Of a stretch of DNA of 64,000 bases, positions 1 to 8,730 are shown piece by piece (the stretch's first letter is position 1; each line of letters opens with the position of its first letter). The translations under genes were made by a program, and so were the position numbers. Location of the stretch: the NCBI RefSeq assembly GCF_041358175.1, contig NZ_JBGKBE010000001.1, positions 496,001 to 560,000 of the forward strand. Reading direction: 5' to 3'. The stretch comes from Muriicola sp041358175. Lineage in GTDB: Bacteria; Bacteroidota; Bacteroidia; Flavobacteriales; Flavobacteriaceae. A model generated the notes under the pieces. It worked only from the letters and a program-made list of their open reading frames with translations, did no database searches and was not told where the DNA came from.

Positions 1-2
1 TT

Positions 3-233
3 GCTCATATTATACTAAATCTTCTTTACCTGGTATTTAGTTCGCGAACAGTCTCATTCTATTCGAAATTCTCCTATAAATTAATTATTGGAGCTTCCAC
101 TATATGCTTTCTGGCTCAAATCTTTTTTTTCAAGGATAGCCTAGTTTATTTAATTGCCACAATATTTATGAATACCTTGCTTATTGGATTCTTTTTTTTG
201 AACCAAAAGTCAAAATTTAAAATTTTGTTGTGA
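3..233 (+). CDS. C-terminal fragment of a multi-spanning membrane protein, probably polysaccharide flippase
   Basis: The reading frame is open from the left edge to a TGA at 231-233, giving the last 76 residues of a protein that starts outside the window. It is very hydrophobic, with about two membrane segments and a short basic tail (NQKSKFK). It stops 10 bases before the CDP-alcohol phosphotransferase on the same strand and is equally AT-rich. In polysaccharide loci this position is often held by a Wzx-type flippase, which is inference from context because no diagnostic motif is inside the window. A polymerase or acyltransferase tail would look similar. Confidence 0.6.
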   Translation, partial: AHIILNLLYLVFSSRTVSFYSKFSYKLIIGASTICFLAQIFFFKDSLVYLIATIFMNTLLIGFFFLNQKSKFKILL

Positions 234-243
234 TACTGAAGAT

Positions 244-939
244 ATGAAATACCCCTATTCAGAAATAAAGAATAGCTTTCATGCGCGAGAGGCTTGGATA
301 AATGTGTTTTTCTTTAAATATTTTACTGTACCCCTGACCTATGTAATAACAAACTATACCCGTATTACACCTAATATTATTAGTATTATCTCTCTAATAT
401 TAGGGCTCGCATCGGCGTATTGTTACTTTGCAGGAATGCCTTTAATGGCGGGAGTACTGTATTTTGTTTCCTATGTATTTGATGCAATAGATGGCAAGGT
501 GGCGAGGATAACCAAAACGGGAACCCCATATGGAGCTTGGTTTGATATTGCTATCGATCGAGTGAACCTGACATTGATTTCGCTAGCGATTTCCTGGACA
601 CATTATACCACAAAGGAGGATGTTTCGATTTTGGTTCTTAATCTTATTTTTTTGGCACTTACTTTTATTGGCTCAGAAAGCAGGCATCAAATTGATGTCT
701 ACAAAAGAAAAATAAATTACCAGGAAAAGAAACAAGTTCAGCCGTCTTCCTACGACAAATGGTGTATGCAAAAAGGCGTGGAAAAAGAACCAATCTCCCT
801 TCCCGAACTGTTTTTGTTCTTATTAATTGTAGCTCCCCAATTTGGCATAGAAAAAGTCACATTTATAATTGTTATTTTATTCCTGTTGGCGAGGATATTA
901 AAACAGCAGCTTTTTTGGTTCCATGTTACTAAGAATTGA
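244..939 (+). CDS. CDP-alcohol phosphatidyltransferase family membrane protein
   Basis: This 231-residue membrane protein should transfer a phospho-alcohol or phospho-sugar-alcohol from a CDP carrier to a hydroxyl acceptor. The complete family signature D-x2-DG-x2-AR-x8-G-x3-D-x3-D is present at about residues 80-105 (DAIDGKVAR, then G, D and D at the expected spacing), which supplies the metal and CDP ligands. Several hydrophobic helices surround it. It is not an obvious PgsA or PssA and it sits inside a polysaccharide gene run, so the acceptor may be a glycan or a glycan lipid rather than diacylglycerol (inference). Its end overlaps the next gene by 17 bases. Confidence 0.85.
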   Translation: MKYPYSEIKNSFHAREAWINVFFFKYFTVPLTYVITNYTRITPNIISIISLILGLASAYCYFAGMPLMAGVLYFVSYVFDAIDGKVARITKTGTPYGAWFDIAIDRVNLTLISLAISWTHYTTKEDVSILVLNLIFLALTFIGSESRHQIDVYKRKINYQEKKQVQPSSYDKWCMQKGVEKEPISLPELFLFLLIVAPQFGIEKVTFIIVILFLLARILKQQLFWFHVTKN

Positions 940-2161
940 TAAGATAGCACTTTCCTTTATAGTCATTTGTTTAATATCAATGGCTTTACCTTACATCTTG
1001 GGTTTGGGAGGTGAAAATGTTTTTATAAAAGACTTTTATGCAAAAAGAATTATGTCCCTTTTTGGGCTGCCTTTCTTCGCATTGATAGTCTTTGTTGTTC
1101 TCAGAAATGGGAACCTGAGAATAAATAGAAAAATCTTATTCTATATTTTTGTCTATTCTGTCATTCTTATTCACTCATTATTTTTAGGAAATCGCACCTC
1201 CTTAATAGGAACGGATGCATTTATTGCGACACTTCCAATAGTATTCTATTTGTGCGTTAATAAAACCGGCTTCAAAATTGATGGTTTTCTCGAAGGCTTT
1301 AACTACTTACTAATTGCCGCCGCAATTTTGGTAATAATGGGTGTGAAACTTCAGTTTTCTTATTTCAGCCTAATAAGTGTTGTCTATTTAATATTTCTCC
1401 TGCGCTGGAATAAGATAGAAATTCTTTTATTGCTGGCCTTACCACTAATATTGGTAGAATCACTTATAGGTAAGAGCGCTCTAATAATGCTCTTTTTCCT
1501 CGTTGCCTATTTTTTCATTTTAGATAGAAATTTGGTGAGCTTTCAAAAAAAAGTATATCTTTTATTAATCCCTAGTTTAGCTTTCTTCTTACTGCTAATT
1601 ATCTTTTGGGAACAAATACAGACCACAGGTTCTTATAGAAACTTTGTATACTTTTTAAGTAACACAGACTTTAGCTCCTTAAGTTTTAAGGACCAATCTA
1701 CAGGACACCGTTTGTTTGAAGCACAAAGGGTATTGGAGGAATACGGTGATGCGGATTTTTGGAAACGGCTATTTGGACATGGTTTTGGTGCAACCATTGA
1801 TCTTTCTGAAACACCTGACGCCACCATTGCCAAAGCCAATGAAAACATTGCAGAAGTTAGGCATATTCACATAGGTATTTTTGCTGTACTTTATAGATAC
1901 GGTATTGTAGGTGTTGGTATTTATATATTCTTCATTTTTAGAATGGCCCGTGCATGTTTTCGAGTCCTAAATAGAACCAATAGTAAGGCACTGGCATTAA
2001 GCGCCCTGTATGTTTTAATTCTTCTATTTGACTCCTTGATTTCTTTTCCCCATATGATGTCTAATTTTCTTTTTTGGCTCCTAGCTTTCGTTGTTTTAAA
2101 GAAGGAGAAAATACTATATAAAAAATCAATACAATCATTTTCTTTTAAAAGCCAGATGTAG
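923..2161 (+). CDS. O-antigen polymerase/ligase-like membrane protein (Wzy-type)
   Basis: This is a 412-residue protein with about ten or more hydrophobic helices and a long polar stretch at residues 230-315 followed by more membrane segments, the layout of Wzy polymerases and WaaL ligases. Part of the polar loop (FGHGFGATIDL, then HIHIGIFAVLYRYGIVGVG) resembles the large periplasmic loop of that superfamily. The start overlaps the upstream gene, suggesting translational coupling. It lies directly before a second protein of the same general class. Chain polymerisation is the likely job, but sequence alone does not separate polymerase from ligase. Confidence 0.7.
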   Translation: MLLRIDKIALSFIVICLISMALPYILGLGGENVFIKDFYAKRIMSLFGLPFFALIVFVVLRNGNLRINRKILFYIFVYSVILIHSLFLGNRTSLIGTDAFIATLPIVFYLCVNKTGFKIDGFLEGFNYLLIAAAILVIMGVKLQFSYFSLISVVYLIFLLRWNKIEILLLLALPLILVESLIGKSALIMLFFLVAYFFILDRNLVSFQKKVYLLLIPSLAFFLLLIIFWEQIQTTGSYRNFVYFLSNTDFSSLSFKDQSTGHRLFEAQRVLEEYGDADFWKRLFGHGFGATIDLSETPDATIAKANENIAEVRHIHIGIFAVLYRYGIVGVGIYIFFIFRMARACFRVLNRTNSKALALSALYVLILLFDSLISFPHMMSNFLFWLLAFVVLKKEKILYKKSIQSFSFKSQM

Positions 2162-2164
2162 AAC

Positions 2165-3412
2165 TTGAATTTTTTAAGCTTAGAAATAACAAATAGGAAG
2201 ATTTTAAATGTTGCTCTTGCAACATTTGGTATTTTTCCCTTGTTACCATACCAAATTAAAGGGCTGCCGGTTGCTTTTATACTATTTGTTGGAGTCTATG
2301 CTTTAATTAAAGGTTCAGGAAAACACAAGATAGACAGCGGGTTCTATGTGCTTATTTCGCTTTTTACCATAAGCTTATTAAGTATAGTGTATACCGGAAG
2401 CTTCAACATACCCTGGGGAAAAATTGAAACCTCAATATCCCTTTATCTTATACCCCTTGCCTTCTTGTTGATAAAGAGGATTGATAAGCTGGCAAAATTT
2501 GAACGGAGAACCTTTTGCGTTACATTTATTGCAAGCACCTTCATATTATCACTGATTAGTATTTTTTATTATCTAAAACAGGGACTGTTTTCCGACTCCG
2601 AACTTAAAGTCAATTCTTTTAGACAAGCCATAACAGAATTACCTTTAATTGGAGATCATCCAATATATATCAGCATTTACCTGGGAATAGCCTTTTTGCT
2701 TGGAATCGAATTTTTCAAGCATTTCAATAATACCGGAAAACTATTTTTAGGCATGAGCAGCACGCTGATCGTTTTTCATTTGTTACTACTTTCCAGCAAA
2801 GGAATTGTACTAGCGGTATTAATCACTACTATCTTTTATATATTTAAGGCCATTGAAAAAAGATCGCTACGACTTTCCCTAACGGCGGTTATAGTAATAC
2901 TCTTTTTAACCGCCCTGTATCTATTTCCAAATCTCGAAAGGAGATTTAGAGAAATTGGCAGAAAAACTACATATACGGAACTCCGACTCCAAAACTCGTC
3001 AAGTATCCGATTGGCAGTCTATAAATGCGGAATACAAATGGCAATGGAAAATCCTATTTTAGGCTATGGGTGGGGTGAAGGAAACAAAGCCCTTAAAGAG
3101 TGTTATAAAAGCAAATCTGAGGAACTTTTCACAAGAGAACCAAATGCCCATAACCAGTACTTAGGATATTTACTGGATGGGGGTTTACCAGCATTATTTA
3201 CTCTTGTATTTTTTATTTTCTATTTTTTAAGATCAGCCTTTATTAGGAATGATCTAATAATGTTTTCTTTAATCTTTTTTTATACGATAATTTTGGCAAC
3301 GGAGAATATATTGGTAAGACAATCTGGATTGATTCTTTTCATTTTCATATTCGCTTTCTTTTATTATTCCACGGAACAAAAAAGTAATCACAACTATCAC
3401 CTAAAGCACTGA
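2165..3412 (+). CDS. O-antigen ligase family protein (Wzy_C-like)
   Basis: This 415-residue polytopic membrane protein has the recognisable O-antigen ligase/polymerase core. At about residues 278-335 there is an Arg-rich entry (SSSIRLAVYKCG), then NPILGYGWGEG, then NAHNQYLGYLLDGGLPAL, matching the usual periplasmic-loop pattern with the conserved HNQYL. The only workable start is TTG at 2165, four bases after the previous stop, since no ATG or GTG lies upstream in frame. It probably either joins the finished glycan to its acceptor or polymerises repeats. The tandem with the preceding gene suggests that one acts as polymerase and the other as ligase. Confidence 0.8.
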   Translation: MNFLSLEITNRKILNVALATFGIFPLLPYQIKGLPVAFILFVGVYALIKGSGKHKIDSGFYVLISLFTISLLSIVYTGSFNIPWGKIETSISLYLIPLAFLLIKRIDKLAKFERRTFCVTFIASTFILSLISIFYYLKQGLFSDSELKVNSFRQAITELPLIGDHPIYISIYLGIAFLLGIEFFKHFNNTGKLFLGMSSTLIVFHLLLLSSKGIVLAVLITTIFYIFKAIEKRSLRLSLTAVIVILFLTALYLFPNLERRFREIGRKTTYTELRLQNSSSIRLAVYKCGIQMAMENPILGYGWGEGNKALKECYKSKSEELFTREPNAHNQYLGYLLDGGLPALFTLVFFIFYFLRSAFIRNDLIMFSLIFFYTIILATENILVRQSGLILFIFIFAFFYYSTEQKSNHNYHLKH

Positions 3413-3497
3413 TCAACTTTAGTAGTTATAAGTTCTTAAACTGAATTGGTTTGATTCGATTTTTGTTTCTCGATTCTCAGAGTCATTGAATCTAATT

Positions 3498-4724
3498 ATG
3501 AAATTAAACATCACCTTAATTGGGGTCAATTTTTTACCGGAAGATACGGCCATTGGTCTGTACTCCACTCAAATGGCCCAATACTTGGAATCCAGAGGTC
3601 ATCAACTAAATATTATTACCGGCTTTCCTTATTATCCTCAATGGGAGATACACAAAGATTATAAAAGTAAATCCAAATTTTTTGAAGAAAGCCTAGACCA
3701 GATCCGTGTACTTAGATATAAACAGTACGTTCCTCAAAACCCTACATTCTTCAAAAGGATAATTCATCTTCTCGATTTCACAATAGGTTCTTTCTTCAAT
3801 CTACGGAAGATCTCAAATGCGGACCTTGTTATTTGTGTAGTACCTTTTACTAGCTCAATTTTATTGGGCTGGTGGCTTAAAAGGAAAACAAAAGCCAAAT
3901 TATGGATACATATCCAGGACTTTGAGTTTGATGCGGCGGTTCAAGCGGGCGTCTCAAGAAATAAAAATAGAATCAAAAATTTGATTTTTAAGTTATTATT
4001 TTGGATTGAAAAAATGCTGCTGAATTCAGCTGATATTGGGAGTACTATTAGTTTCACTATGGTGAATAAATTTCAGGACAAATCCAATTTGCCAATAGTT
4101 TACTTTCCAAATTGGATTGATGCCGATAAAATTAATCCGAATAAGGCAAAAGAGCATCCTTTTCTAGGCTCTTCAAAGTTTAAGGTTCTTTACTCCGGAA
4201 ATGTTGGAGACAAACAGGACTGGGAATTGTTCGTTAATCTTGTGAATAAATTGGAATCTTGCAATGACATTGAATTCGTTGTTGTGGGTGATGGCGCAAA
4301 ATTTCAATGGCTAACTGAAACCATAGGAAGTAATCAGATAGTATCCTTTCATAAGCCCGTGCCATATGAAGAACTTTCTGACTTGTTATGCAGTACAGAT
4401 TTGCATATTCTGTTTCAAAAGACAGATGTTGTAGATACTGTTATGCCATCGAAGTTATTGGGCATGATGGCCAGTGGAAAACCTTCAATTGTTACCGGCA
4501 ATCCGGCTTCAGAAGTAAAACAGGTCCTTAACAAGAGTAAAGGGGGTATTTACCTTGATACAAATAATCTCGATGAGTTGATAGAGGCCTTGACTAATTT
4601 GATGGAAAACCAGGAAAAAGCTAAATTAATGGGATCTGAGGCAAGAATTTATGTTGAAAAAATATTTGGTAAGGATCAGATTCTGGCAAATCTTGAAGAG
4701 CAAATCTTTAAAGTACTAGATTAA
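3498..4724 (+). CDS. Glycosyltransferase, WcaI-like (GT4)
   Basis: This 408-residue cytoplasmic glycosyltransferase resembles the colanic-acid enzyme WcaI. The N-terminal Rossmann lobe begins ITLIGVNFLPEDTAIG, followed by ITGFPYYPQW, both typical of the WcaI group. The C-terminal lobe carries VLYSGNVGDKQDW and the nucleotide-sugar region MPSKLLGMMASGKPSIV (around residues 314-330). I chose ATG 3498 over an in-frame TTG at 3486 because the protein then begins directly with its first beta strand. The donor and linkage cannot be read from sequence. It should extend the lipid-linked repeat unit started by the sugar phosphotransferase downstream. Confidence 0.85.
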   Translation: MKLNITLIGVNFLPEDTAIGLYSTQMAQYLESRGHQLNIITGFPYYPQWEIHKDYKSKSKFFEESLDQIRVLRYKQYVPQNPTFFKRIIHLLDFTIGSFFNLRKISNADLVICVVPFTSSILLGWWLKRKTKAKLWIHIQDFEFDAAVQAGVSRNKNRIKNLIFKLLFWIEKMLLNSADIGSTISFTMVNKFQDKSNLPIVYFPNWIDADKINPNKAKEHPFLGSSKFKVLYSGNVGDKQDWELFVNLVNKLESCNDIEFVVVGDGAKFQWLTETIGSNQIVSFHKPVPYEELSDLLCSTDLHILFQKTDVVDTVMPSKLLGMMASGKPSIVTGNPASEVKQVLNKSKGGIYLDTNNLDELIEALTNLMENQEKAKLMGSEARIYVEKIFGKDQILANLEEQIFKVLD

Positions 4725-4753
4725 GTGAACAAGGATTTCACAAATACTTTAAG

Positions 4754-4761
4754 TAAATTTG
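4754..4761 (+). promoter_or_regulatory. Candidate -7 promoter element (TAAATTTG)
   Basis: This exact TAnnTTTG match lies 44 bases before the sugar phosphotransferase start, in an 80-base gap. No good TTTG at -33 is visible. A 7-1-7 inverted repeat, AAACCAA-T-TTGGTTT (4768-4782), follows at once and would lie at the 5' end of the transcript. Confidence 0.4.
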
Positions 4762-4804
4762 ATCGATAAACCAATTTGGTTTAGGATTTCACTCCTAGGA
4801 CTGT

Positions 4805-6160
4805 ATGTTAATAAGTCATTCACATCGATATTCCGGTTTAATTTCTCCCTTATCGTATATGGTCGACTTGTTGATCATAAACATCTGTGCTTATCTTCTG
4901 CCAATAAATCTACTTGAAGTCCTACTATTCCATGGATATATCTCCCTAGCGTGGATAAGTATTGCGATTGCGACAAAATTCTACGTGATTTATAGATATA
5001 CAAAAGTCACCCACATACTTAAACTACTATTCAGGCAGTTTTTCTTCTACTTTCTTGTTGTGTATGCTTTTATTGGGTTCTTTAAGCAACCTAATATGAG
5101 TAGGCTGGCGTTAGCACAATATGTTATCTATATTTTTATTGCAATTTCTACTTTGAAATTCTTGAGTTACTACCTACTGATGAAATATCGGGAGCGAGTA
5201 AAGGGCAATATTCGAAATGTAGTGGTTATCGGGAAAAACAAAAAGACACAACAACTCATAAATGTATTTAATGCGCGATCTGAATTCGGGTATCACTTTG
5301 TTAAACAATTCTGTCCAAAAGAAAAGAATTTCGATATACGAGACTGCTTTTCATACATTGTCCAACGGAATATTGATGAGGTATACTGTTCGGTCTCTGA
5401 ATTAAATAACAATGAGATATCCCAATTCATCAATTTCGCAGACAACAACCTCAAAACCCTTAAGTTCTTACCCGATAATAAAAACATCTTCGCCAAGAAA
5501 CTTAAGTTCGAGTATTACGATTATTTACCTATTCTCTCATTAAGGGATATTCCCCTCCACAACCCCATAAATGCATTTATAAAAAGGTCTTTTGATGTAT
5601 TGTTTTCAATCTTTATCATTTTTGGAATCCTTATTTGGCTCGGACCTATCCTGGCAATTCTCATATCTCTGGAGTCTCGTGGTCCGATTTTCTTTGTACA
5701 AAAGAGATCTGGTTTAGACAACAGAGAGTTCCAGTGTTTTAAATTCAGGTCTATGGCAATGAACCCCAATGCCGATAAAATGCAGGCAGGAAAGAACGAC
5801 ATGCGGGTGACCAGTATCGGAAAATTCCTTAGAAAGACAAGTATTGATGAATTGCCGCAGTTTTACAATGTACTTTTCGGAAATATGTCGGTAGTAGGCC
5901 CCAGACCTCATATGTTAAAGCATACAGATGAGTATGCCAGCAAGGTGGATAAATATATGGTGAGGCATTTCGTAAAACCGGGCATTACTGGCCTTGCCCA
6001 GGTAAGAGGTTACAGAGGAGAAATAGAGAAAGACAGTGATATTCAGAACCGTATTAAATTCGATATCTTTTATATAGAAAACTGGTCATTTTTATTAGAT
6101 ATGAAAATTATCGTGCAAACAGTTCTTACGGTATTTCAAGGGGATGAAAAGGCCTATTAG
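4805..6160 (+). CDS. Polyprenyl-phosphate sugar phosphotransferase (WcaJ-like initiating enzyme)
   Basis: This 451-residue integral membrane enzyme should move a sugar-1-phosphate from a UDP-sugar to undecaprenyl phosphate, the first step of repeat-unit synthesis. The N-terminal third has about four to five membrane helices, followed by a soluble CoA-binding-like domain (VVVIGKNKKTQQLI). The catalytic bacterial-sugar-transferase domain starts near residue 258 (KRSFDVLFS) and includes GPIFFVQKRSG, FKFRSM, the DELPQ segment with the catalytic Asp/Glu pair, and VGPRPH. The C-terminus overlaps the next gene by 17 bases. Its composition is AT-rich like the genes upstream. Confidence 0.92.
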   Translation: MLISHSHRYSGLISPLSYMVDLLIINICAYLLPINLLEVLLFHGYISLAWISIAIATKFYVIYRYTKVTHILKLLFRQFFFYFLVVYAFIGFFKQPNMSRLALAQYVIYIFIAISTLKFLSYYLLMKYRERVKGNIRNVVVIGKNKKTQQLINVFNARSEFGYHFVKQFCPKEKNFDIRDCFSYIVQRNIDEVYCSVSELNNNEISQFINFADNNLKTLKFLPDNKNIFAKKLKFEYYDYLPILSLRDIPLHNPINAFIKRSFDVLFSIFIIFGILIWLGPILAILISLESRGPIFFVQKRSGLDNREFQCFKFRSMAMNPNADKMQAGKNDMRVTSIGKFLRKTSIDELPQFYNVLFGNMSVVGPRPHMLKHTDEYASKVDKYMVRHFVKPGITGLAQVRGYRGEIEKDSDIQNRIKFDIFYIENWSFLLDMKIIVQTVLTVFQGDEKAY

Positions 6161-7160
6161 CAATATTAAACTCAACAGATTGAAAAAAATACTCATAACA
6201 GGCGCAGCAGGATTCCTAGGATCACATTTATGCGATCGTTTTATAAAAGAGGGCTACCATGTTATTGCGATGGATAATCTCATCACAGGAGACCTTAAAA
6301 ACATCGAACACCTGTTTCCCCTGGAGCAATTCGAATTCTATCACCACGATGTGACTACGTTTGTTCATATCCCCGGGAAATTAGATTACATACTTCATTT
6401 TGCTTCGCCCGCGAGCCCTATCGATTATCTTAAAATCCCTATCGAAACACTAAAAGTGGGCTCTCTGGGGACATTAAACTGCCTTGGCCTGGCTAAGGAA
6501 AAAAATGCTACCATCCTTGTTGCCTCCACCTCAGAAGTGTACGGAGACCCCCTGGTTCATCCCCAAAATGAGGATTACTTTGGAAACGTGAGTCCGGTGG
6601 GCCCTCGCGGGGTATACGATGAAGCCAAGCGATTTATGGAATCCATTACCATGGCATACCATCGTTTTCACGGAGTAAATACCCGGATTGTGCGGATCTT
6701 TAATACATATGGTTCCCGGATGCGCCTCAATGATGGACGGGTAGTACCTGCCTTTATGGGGCAGGCGCTCAGAGGAGATGACCTAACGGTTTTTGGTGAC
6801 GGAAACCAAACCCGTTCCTTCTGTTATATCGATGATCAGGTGGAAGGGATTTATCGACTTTTAATGAGTGATTATAGTGATCCGATCAACATCGGAAATC
6901 CCCATGAAACAACAATCAATGAGTTCGCCCAGGAAATACTGAAGCTCACAGGAAAAGACCTGAAGATCATCCATAAGCCCCTGCCCCAGGATGATCCTTT
7001 ACAGCGGCAACCAGACATTAGCAGGGCAAAAGAGATCCTGGGCTGGGAGCCCAAAGTAGAACGGGCAGAAGGGCTGAAAAAGGTCTATGAATACTTTAAC
7101 TCCCTCTCTCCGGAGGAACTCAAAAGAAAGGAACATCGCAATTTCTCAGCTAATTCATAG
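6144..7160 (+). CDS. uxs: UDP-glucuronate decarboxylase (UDP-xylose synthase), SDR family
   Basis: This 338-residue extended short-chain dehydrogenase converts UDP-glucuronate to UDP-xylose with bound NAD. It has the N-terminal glycine motif (ITGAAGFLGSHLCD), the STSEVYGDP loop, the catalytic Tyr-x3-Lys (VYDEAKRFME) and the Arg/NTYG region (VRIFNTYGSRM) found in UXS enzymes. It starts 17 bases inside the preceding gene, so it is probably translationally coupled. A later TTG near 6180 is possible but would trim only a short leader. Its GC content is visibly higher than that of the genes before it. It would supply pentose for the polysaccharide. Confidence 0.9.
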   Translation: MKRPISNIKLNRLKKILITGAAGFLGSHLCDRFIKEGYHVIAMDNLITGDLKNIEHLFPLEQFEFYHHDVTTFVHIPGKLDYILHFASPASPIDYLKIPIETLKVGSLGTLNCLGLAKEKNATILVASTSEVYGDPLVHPQNEDYFGNVSPVGPRGVYDEAKRFMESITMAYHRFHGVNTRIVRIFNTYGSRMRLNDGRVVPAFMGQALRGDDLTVFGDGNQTRSFCYIDDQVEGIYRLLMSDYSDPINIGNPHETTINEFAQEILKLTGKDLKIIHKPLPQDDPLQRQPDISRAKEILGWEPKVERAEGLKKVYEYFNSLSPEELKRKEHRNFSANS

Positions 7161-7179
7161 ACAGGTTCTTTTCAAATCC

Positions 7180-7187
7180 TATTTTTG
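7180..7187 (+). promoter_or_regulatory. -7 promoter element for purD (TATTTTTG)
   Basis: This perfect TAnnTTTG lies 15 bases before the purD ATG at 7203. It helps to decide the start, because an in-frame TTG at 7185 falls inside the element and so could not be on the mRNA. Confidence 0.6.
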
Positions 7188-7202
7188 TCAAAATTCAAAA
7201 CC

Positions 7203-8474
7203 ATGAATATTCTGCTTTTGGGATCCGGAGGCCGTGAACACACACTGGCCTGGAAACTAAATCAAAGTCCAAAACTATCTCGGCTTTTTGTAGCCCCGGG
7301 TAACGCGGGTACGGCGAAAATTGCCACTAACCTACCTTTAAATATCAACGATTTTCAGGCGGTAAAGGATGTTGTAATATCCCACAATATTAATATGATT
7401 GTAGTAGGACCCGAAGATCCCCTGGTGAAAGGCATTCACGATTTTTTCCTGTCGGATAACGACTTGAAGAATATACCGGTTATCGGACCTGAAAAAAAAG
7501 CAGCTACCCTTGAAGGCAGTAAGGAATTTGCCAAGCAGTTTATGATGCGACACAAAATCCCAACAGCCTCGTATCAGAGTTTTACAGCAGAAATGCTGCA
7601 GGAAGGATTTAATTTTCTGGGCACCCTAAAACCTCCGTATGTCCTTAAAGCTGACGGCCTTGCTGGGGGGAAGGGTGTTGTGATCCTCGATGATCTGGAT
7701 GAAGCAAGAGCAGAACTTTCCCGTATGCTGCTTGATTCAAAATTTGGTGAAGCAAGCACAACGGTAGTGATCGAAGAATTTCTTTCGGGTATTGAACTGA
7801 GTTGTTTTGTCCTTACTGATGGCGTTAATTTCAAAATCCTGCCCACCGCCAAGGACTACAAAAGAATTGGAGAAGGAGATACCGGTCTCAACACCGGGGG
7901 CATGGGAGCCATATCACCGGTGCCCTTTGCAGAAGGCGACTTTATGGAAAAAGTAAAGGAGCGGATAATTTTACCAACTATAAAAGGACTGCAAAAAGAC
8001 AAGATCCCCTATAAGGGATTTATTTTTATCGGACTTATCAAAGTAGGGGAAGATCCTTATGTGATAGAATACAACGTACGTCTGGGCGATCCCGAAACGG
8101 AAGTAATCCTTCCAAGGATTAAAAATGACCTGGTTGAAGTATTCGATGCTGTTACTCATGGGGAATTAAACAAGATTGACCTGGAAGTCGATAGGCGTAG
8201 TGCCGTTACTGTAATGACCGTTTCCGGCGGTTATCCGGGAGCTTATACCAAAGGAAAAGAAATCAGTGGCCTGGAGAAAATTGAGGACTCCCTTGTATTT
8301 CATGCGGGCTCTACCATATCCAACGGCAAGACCGTAACAAACGGAGGGCGTGTGTTAGCACTGACTTCCTTCGGAGATGACTTCAGAAAAGCCCTTGATA
8401 AGTCGTACCAAAACGTACAAAAAATAGATTTTGAAGGGATGTATTACCGCAAAGATCTGGGATTTGATCTATAG
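7203..8474 (+). CDS. purD: Phosphoribosylamine-glycine ligase (GAR synthetase)
   Basis: This 423-residue ATP-grasp enzyme joins glycine to phosphoribosylamine in de novo purine synthesis. The N-terminal domain opens MNILLLGSGGREHTLAWK and continues VAPGNAGTA and VVGPEDPLVKG. The ATP-grasp part has VLKADGLAGGKGV, then GDTGLNTGGMGAISP, and the metal ligands in EYNVRLGDPETE. Length and motif order are standard. I chose ATG 7203 because the earlier TTG lies in the promoter element. The stop codon lies in a CTATAG palindrome shared with the convergent gene. Confidence 0.97.
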   Translation: MNILLLGSGGREHTLAWKLNQSPKLSRLFVAPGNAGTAKIATNLPLNINDFQAVKDVVISHNINMIVVGPEDPLVKGIHDFFLSDNDLKNIPVIGPEKKAATLEGSKEFAKQFMMRHKIPTASYQSFTAEMLQEGFNFLGTLKPPYVLKADGLAGGKGVVILDDLDEARAELSRMLLDSKFGEASTTVVIEEFLSGIELSCFVLTDGVNFKILPTAKDYKRIGEGDTGLNTGGMGAISPVPFAEGDFMEKVKERIILPTIKGLQKDKIPYKGFIFIGLIKVGEDPYVIEYNVRLGDPETEVILPRIKNDLVEVFDAVTHGELNKIDLEVDRRSAVTVMTVSGGYPGAYTKGKEISGLEKIEDSLVFHAGSTISNGKTVTNGGRVLALTSFGDDFRKALDKSYQNVQKIDFEGMYYRKDLGFDL

Positions 8475-8690
8475 GTAAGAATGTGAGGTGATAGTTTTAT
8501 CCTCCTCCTGATTATCATTGAATTTCTTTAACTGCATCAGCCAGTAAACCATAGCTATTGTACCTATGATCATAAACAGCCAGTTGATGGTATTAGACGT
8601 CCACCAGTTTTCCATAAAGCGGAAAACATCATAGGGCCAAAACAAATAGTTGACGAATAAATCTTCTATGCCGTAAAAAAATGAGCTCAT
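8469..8690 (-). CDS. Small membrane protein of flavobacterial family DUF6341
   Basis: This protein of 73 residues has a polar N-terminus (SSFFYGIEDLFVNYLFWPYD), a conserved FMENWWTSN stretch, one membrane helix (INWLFMIIGTIAMVYWLM) and an acidic tail ending SHSYL. From memory this matches DUF6341, found almost only in Flavobacteriia and of unknown function. I chose the start at 8690 because a longer form would read through the TATTTTTG promoter element at 8711-8718. The gene is divergent from DUF6427 and converges on purD with a 6-base overlap. Confidence 0.8.
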   Translation of the reverse strand: MSSFFYGIEDLFVNYLFWPYDVFRFMENWWTSNTINWLFMIIGTIAMVYWLMQLKKFNDNQEEDKTITSHSYL

Positions 8691-8710
8691 CTTGGTTATA
8701 TTTACGAGGA

Positions 8711-8718
8711 CAAAAATA
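8711..8718 (-). promoter_or_regulatory. -7 promoter element for the DUF6341 gene (TATTTTTG on minus strand)
   Basis: The plus strand reads CAAAAATA, a perfect TAnnTTTG on the minus strand 20 bases before the DUF6341 start codon. It sits in the 40-base divergent gap shared with the DUF6427 gene and rules out the longer reading frame on this strand. Confidence 0.55.
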
Positions 8719-8730
8719 TAAAATCCGGGG

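Noticed and set aside
4768..4782. Inverted repeat AAACCAA-T-TTGGTTT as terminator of the glycosyltransferase gene
   Set aside because: There is almost no loop, no T-run, and it lies downstream of a promoter element, so a terminator is unlikely.
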